Notes under the pieces: model-generated | Seen by the model: the letters and a program-made list of their open reading frames with translations, nothing else | What the model was told of the DNA's origin: nothing | The model's database searches: none | Source of the DNA: Bacilli bacterium | GTDB taxonomy: Bacteria > Bacillota_I > Bacilli_A > RF39 > UBA660 | NCBI GenBank assembly: GCA_017541325.1 | Contig: JAFXZI010000007.1 | Location: forward strand, 31,875 to 95,874 | DNA length: 64,000 bases | Direction: 5' to 3' | Program-made: the position numbers and the translations under genes | Part shown: positions 61,283 to 64,000 of the stretch, piece by piece | How positions within the stretch are numbered: position 1 is the stretch's first letter | How the letters are laid out: each line of letters begins with the position of its first letter

Positions 61283-61969
61283 ATGGATGAAAAAATAATT
61301 AATGATGAATTAAAAGTGGATTTAATGAAAATAAAAATAGATGCAAATCCTGAAACAGAAGAAAGTTTTAAAAACAATTTACTTAAAGCTACTTTTATAG
61401 TTCCTGTTGTAAAAACAGAAAAAAAAGATGAAGTAGATATTGTTTTGTTATCTAATCCTGAAGGAGAAAACTTTTTTCAAGCATATACTGATATAGATGC
61501 ATATGAAAAATGGTCTGATTATAAAGATTATGAATTATTTACTATTTCTTTTGATCAATATGCTAATGCATTAATAAATGGAGATGAAAATCTAAAAGGA
61601 TTAGTAATTAATCCTTTTACAGAAAATGTTCCTCTTGAAAGAGAATATATTAGATATGTATTTAATTCTAATAAAGTAAGTGTAGAAGTTATTACTGATT
61701 ATCCTAAAGAAGAACTAAAAGTAATAAAGAAAGTGTTAAAAGAAGTGGAAGAAGTTAAAAGTGCTTATTTACTTAAAATGTATAAAGCTAATATTCCTGG
61801 ATATTTATTAGTAATTGATACGGGAAAAAAGAATAATAAAAGAATATTTGATAAGATTGGTAATAAAGTAATAAATAATATAGAACATATAAATTTAGAA
61901 ATATTTGATATTAATGATGAAAAAGTAAAACCAATGATTGATTCTATTAAACCAATTTATAAGGCTTAA
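61283..61969 (+). CDS. SseB-family protein
   Basis: 228 aa. An SseB N-terminal domain (about 10-125: ATFIVPVV, FFQAYTDIDAYEKW, LVINPF) and an SseB C-terminal domain (about 130-228). Named after enhanced serine sensitivity in E. coli; the molecular role is unknown. It heads a three-gene run with a Cys-rich protein 2 bases later and a radical-SAM protein. The SD TTGGTGAT precedes the ATG. Confidence 0.85.
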   Translation: MDEKIINDELKVDLMKIKIDANPETEESFKNNLLKATFIVPVVKTEKKDEVDIVLLSNPEGENFFQAYTDIDAYEKWSDYKDYELFTISFDQYANALINGDENLKGLVINPFTENVPLEREYIRYVFNSNKVSVEVITDYPKEELKVIKKVLKEVEEVKSAYLLKMYKANIPGYLLVIDTGKKNNKRIFDKIGNKVINNIEHINLEIFDINDEKVKPMIDSIKPIYKA

Positions 61970-61971
61970 TT

Positions 61972-62499
61972 ATGTTAAATAGAATAGATAAATTAGTTAT
62001 ATATAGAACTAATAAATATATAGAGAAAAGAAAAATATCAGAAAAAGAAAAACAAAAACAGAAAAAACTATTTAAAGAAGTAATGAATATAAAAGATAAA
62101 TACAAAAGATATTCTAAAATGCATGATTATATTTGTGATTATTTAGATAAAGTTTTTTATCATGATAACGCTTGTGAATTCCATAATAATATTTGTGCAC
62201 ATAGAAAATATATGATAGAACATGGAATCAAAAAAGATGTTTATGAAGATGGTTGTTGTTATGGATATAAAGAAGGAAAAGTATGTAATAAATTAAAAAA
62301 TGGAAGATGTACTATTAGAAATGTTGCTTGTAAATTATTTACTTGTCCTTATCTTAAAATAACAAGAGGAGTTAGATATAGTCTAGATAATATTTATTTA
62401 TCTAAATACTTATTAAATAGAAGACAAAAATTATATTTGACTCATACATACTTTGTTGAAAAAGATATAATATTAGATGGTTTAATGAAAAGAGTATAA
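61972..62499 (+). CDS. Cysteine-rich protein next to radical-SAM gene
   Basis: 175 aa. Basic N-terminal half, then a cluster of cysteines (CEFHNNICAH, GCCYGYKEGKVC, CTIRNVACKLFTC) spaced for metal or iron-sulfur binding, reminiscent of YkgJ-like clusters. No SD of note; it starts 2 bases after sseB and ends 1 base before the radical-SAM gene, so translation is coupled. A role as redox or substrate partner of the radical-SAM enzyme is inference. Confidence 0.75.
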   Translation: MLNRIDKLVIYRTNKYIEKRKISEKEKQKQKKLFKEVMNIKDKYKRYSKMHDYICDYLDKVFYHDNACEFHNNICAHRKYMIEHGIKKDVYEDGCCYGYKEGKVCNKLKNGRCTIRNVACKLFTCPYLKITRGVRYSLDNIYLSKYLLNRRQKLYLTHTYFVEKDIILDGLMKRV

Positions 62500-62500
62500 T

Positions 62501-63385
62501 ATGAATTATAAAGATTGTATTTTATGTAATAAAAAATGTCATATAAATAGAGAAAAAATAAAAGGACCATGTGGTGCATCAAATAAAATTATGATAGCAC
62601 GTGCTGCGCTTCATTTTTGGGAAGAACCAATTATTTCTGGAGAGTCTGGTAGTGGAACAGTGTTTTTCTCTAATTGCAATTTAAAATGCATTTTTTGTCA
62701 AAATAGAGAAATAAGTAGTAATGGTCTTGGAAAAGAAATAACAGTAGATAGACTATCTGATATTTTTATAGAGTTACAGAAAAAGAATGCAAATAATATT
62801 AACTTAGTTACACCAACTCATTATTTACCTTCTATAGTAGAAGGAATTAAAAAAGCCAAAGAAAAAGGATTAAATATTCCTATTGTTTATAATACGAGTT
62901 CATATGAAAATATAGATATATTAAAAGAATTAACAGGTCTTGTTGATATTTATTTAGCAGATTTAAAATATTATGATGATAAACTGGGAAAAAGATATTC
63001 AAAAGTGGATAATTATTTTGAAGTAGCGTCATCTAATATTTTAGAGATGTATAAACAACTTGGAGATCCAATTATAGAGAATAATTTAATGAAAAAAGGT
63101 GTCATTGTTAGAGTACTAGTACTTCCAGGTGAAGTAGAAGATGCTAAAAAGATAATAGAATACTTATATAATAAATATAAAAATAAAATATATATAAGTA
63201 TAATGAATCAGTATACTCCAGTTATTAAAACCAAATATGATAATTTGAATAGAGCTCTAACAGAAGAAGAATATAATGAAGTAATTAATTATGCTTTAGA
63301 TATTGGTGTAGAAAAAGCTTTTATTCAAGAAGGAGAAACTATAGACAAATCATTTATACCGGATTTTAATTTTGAAGGTGTGTAA
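62501..63385 (+). CDS. Radical SAM protein (PflA-like, COG1313 type)
   Basis: 294 aa. The 4Fe-4S site is CNLKCIFCQN (CxxxCxxC, about residues 65-72), preceded by CILCNKKC and GPCGAS clusters at the N-terminus that may hold a second metal site. Homologues resemble pyruvate-formate-lyase activating enzymes but are not next to a pfl gene here. It probably makes a 5'-deoxyadenosyl radical on an unknown substrate. The neighbouring Cys-rich protein may be its partner. Confidence 0.88.
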   Translation: MNYKDCILCNKKCHINREKIKGPCGASNKIMIARAALHFWEEPIISGESGSGTVFFSNCNLKCIFCQNREISSNGLGKEITVDRLSDIFIELQKKNANNINLVTPTHYLPSIVEGIKKAKEKGLNIPIVYNTSSYENIDILKELTGLVDIYLADLKYYDDKLGKRYSKVDNYFEVASSNILEMYKQLGDPIIENNLMKKGVIVRVLVLPGEVEDAKKIIEYLYNKYKNKIYISIMNQYTPVIKTKYDNLNRALTEEEYNEVINYALDIGVEKAFIQEGETIDKSFIPDFNFEGV

Positions 63386-63422
63386 ATGTTTGTAAATTTT
63401 CTTGTAAATTGTTGTGTATAAT
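63381..63422 (+). promoter_or_regulatory. rpoZ promoter with three TGTAAAT direct repeats
   Basis: TGTAAAT at 63381-63387, 63391-63397 and 63403-63409 (steps of 10 and 12 bases), followed by TATAAT at 63417-63422. The first repeat overlaps the previous stop codon. Possible activator or repressor sites. Confidence 0.5.
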
Positions 63423-63461
63423 AAAATATCATTTTATCATTATATTAGGGAGTGTGATAAA

Positions 63462-63668
63462 GTGATATATCCATCAGTCGATAAATTGTTGAATTTAGTT
63501 GATTCTAAATATCAATTAGTTCATATAGCTGCACGCAGAGGAAGAGAGATGCAAAAAACTGAGTTTTATCAAATGCCAATTAGTAAGTATAAATGTTCAA
63601 AACCAATTGGAAGGGCATTAGAAGAGGTTGCAGAAGGATTAATAACTATAGGAAATAAAGAAGAGTAA
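63462..63668 (+). CDS. rpoZ: RNA polymerase omega subunit
   Basis: 68 aa. Sequence MIYPSVDKLLNLVDSKYQLV, AARRGREM and KPIGRALEEVAEGLI are the omega hallmarks. GTG 63462 is the start: AGGGAG lies 9 bases upstream and the protein then begins exactly as in the family; longer in-frame versions would run into the promoter. Omega helps assemble RNA polymerase. Usual gmk neighbour is absent. A terminator follows directly. Confidence 0.93.
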   Translation: MIYPSVDKLLNLVDSKYQLVHIAARRGREMQKTEFYQMPISKYKCSKPIGRALEEVAEGLITIGNKEE

Positions 63669-63669
63669 A

Positions 63670-63696
63670 AAAAAACTACTATTTTAGTAGTTTTTT
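63670..63696 (+). terminator. Intrinsic terminator after rpoZ
   Basis: AAAACTACTA-TTT-TAGTAGTTTT with extra T. Confidence 0.9.
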
Positions 63697-63717
63697 ATTT
63701 GATATATAAATAATTTT

Positions 63718-63726
63718 TGATATAAT
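63718..63726 (+). promoter_or_regulatory. Extended -10 promoter of pilin-like gene
   Basis: TGA-TATAAT, 28 bases before the ATG. Confidence 0.75.
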
Positions 63727-63754
63727 TTGTATAGTAGGAATAGTAGGTGACGAT

Positions 63755-64000
63755 ATGAACAAAAAGGGATTCACTTTAATAGAAATGCTTGCAGTAGTAG
63801 TTTTGTTAGGATTATTAATGGGATTATTATTTCCAGCAGTATCAAAATATATTATTGGGACAAGAGATAATACATATACAGTATATGAAGCAGATATGAA
63901 AACATCTGCCCAAAATCTTATGACTGAGTGTGTAGAAGCTAATGATACTCTTTGTATTCCTAAGTCAGGAAAAAGTAAAAAAATAACTTTATCAGAATTA
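63755..64000 (+). CDS. Type IV pilin/pseudopilin-like protein (3' end outside window)
   Basis: First 82 codons, open to the window end. N-terminal KKGFTLIEMLAVVVLLGLLMG is a prepilin signal: cleavage after Gly5, then the methylated-Phe and Glu5 of the mature hydrophobic helix. The rest has a cysteine pair (TECVEANDTLC) typical of ComGC-like or minor pilins. The SD AGTAGGTGA precedes the ATG. It could be a competence pseudopilin or a secretion pilin; neighbours beyond the window would decide. Confidence 0.85.
   Translation, partial: MNKKGFTLIEMLAVVVLLGLLMGLLFPAVSKYIIGTRDNTYTVYEADMKTSAQNLMTECVEANDTLCIPKSGKSKKITLSEL

Noticed and set aside
1..64000. CRISPR arrays, rRNA genes and classical metabolite riboswitches
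   Set aside because: No regularly spaced repeats, no rRNA-like sequence, and no leader longer than about 100 bases with a known riboswitch core was seen.

Overview
The window is very A+T-rich, tightly packed bacterial chromosome. It uses the standard bacterial code: TGA is a real stop (for example the ATGA junction at 37015-37018 and the stop at 29393-29395), and the only tRNA is tRNA-Trp with anticodon CCA. Strong Shine-Dalgarno (SD) sequences, lipoteichoic acid synthase, a peptidoglycan deacetylase, a VanY-like carboxypeptidase, GatCAB, a folate ligase and acetate kinase point to a fermentative, walled, low-G+C Firmicute. It looks like the Bacilli/Erysipelotrichia/RF39-like gut lineages, but I cannot place it further. 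Most promoters are extended -10 boxes (TGNTATAAT) only about 15-30 bases before the start codon, often directly behind the previous gene's terminator.

Layout. 1-9544: a membrane-anchored XRE regulator, a NUDIX hydrolase, a GntR/YtrA-regulated ABC exporter with a visible operator, an HD protein, a second XRE regulator with a large outside domain, a metallo-beta-lactamase-fold hydrolase, an Abi_2 HEPN protein in an operon with HtrA, and a membrane protein. 9564-11994: a TetR regulator divergent from an acyl-CoA synthetase, with a palindromic operator between them. 12052-12125: tRNA-Trp. About 12246-16313: an integrative mobilizable element (large serine recombinase preceded by a leader-peptide attenuator, candidate oriT, MobC, MobP relaxase). 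16602-19988: an ABC ATPase/permease fusion and a zinc-ribbon membrane protein, separated by a MITE-like element whose terminal repeats carry both stop codons.

20000-34957: candidate small RNAs, HIT, TfoX-like, sirtuin, an orphan VirD4-like ATPase, an AraC-type regulator, a lipid kinase, an FAD dehydrogenase, a YidD/deacetylase operon, a Bax-inhibitor homologue, a CobW GTPase, and a VanY-like enzyme fused to a VirB2-like membrane segment. 35000-38917 (minus strand): a four-gene operon of a coiled-coil/TPR-like membrane protein, two small proteins and a Ycf46-type AAA+ ATPase. This is the best candidate here for an undescribed system.

39040-64000: mainly housekeeping and envelope genes: formate-THF ligase, gatCAB, a sensor with a degenerate GGDEF domain, YihY, LTA synthase, a degenerate SGNH protein, thiI, an ackA-nrnA-ysxC-der operon, a phosphorelay cluster (Hpt, receiver, PAS-REC-degenerate HD-GYP), a phospholipase-C-like protein, an SseB/Cys-rich/radical-SAM operon, rpoZ, and the start of a type IV pilin-like gene. 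No CRISPR array, rRNA or intact insertion sequence was seen. No gap between genes exceeds 300 bases; the longest (16314-16601 and 19146-19427) hold a candidate small RNA and the MITE-like element.
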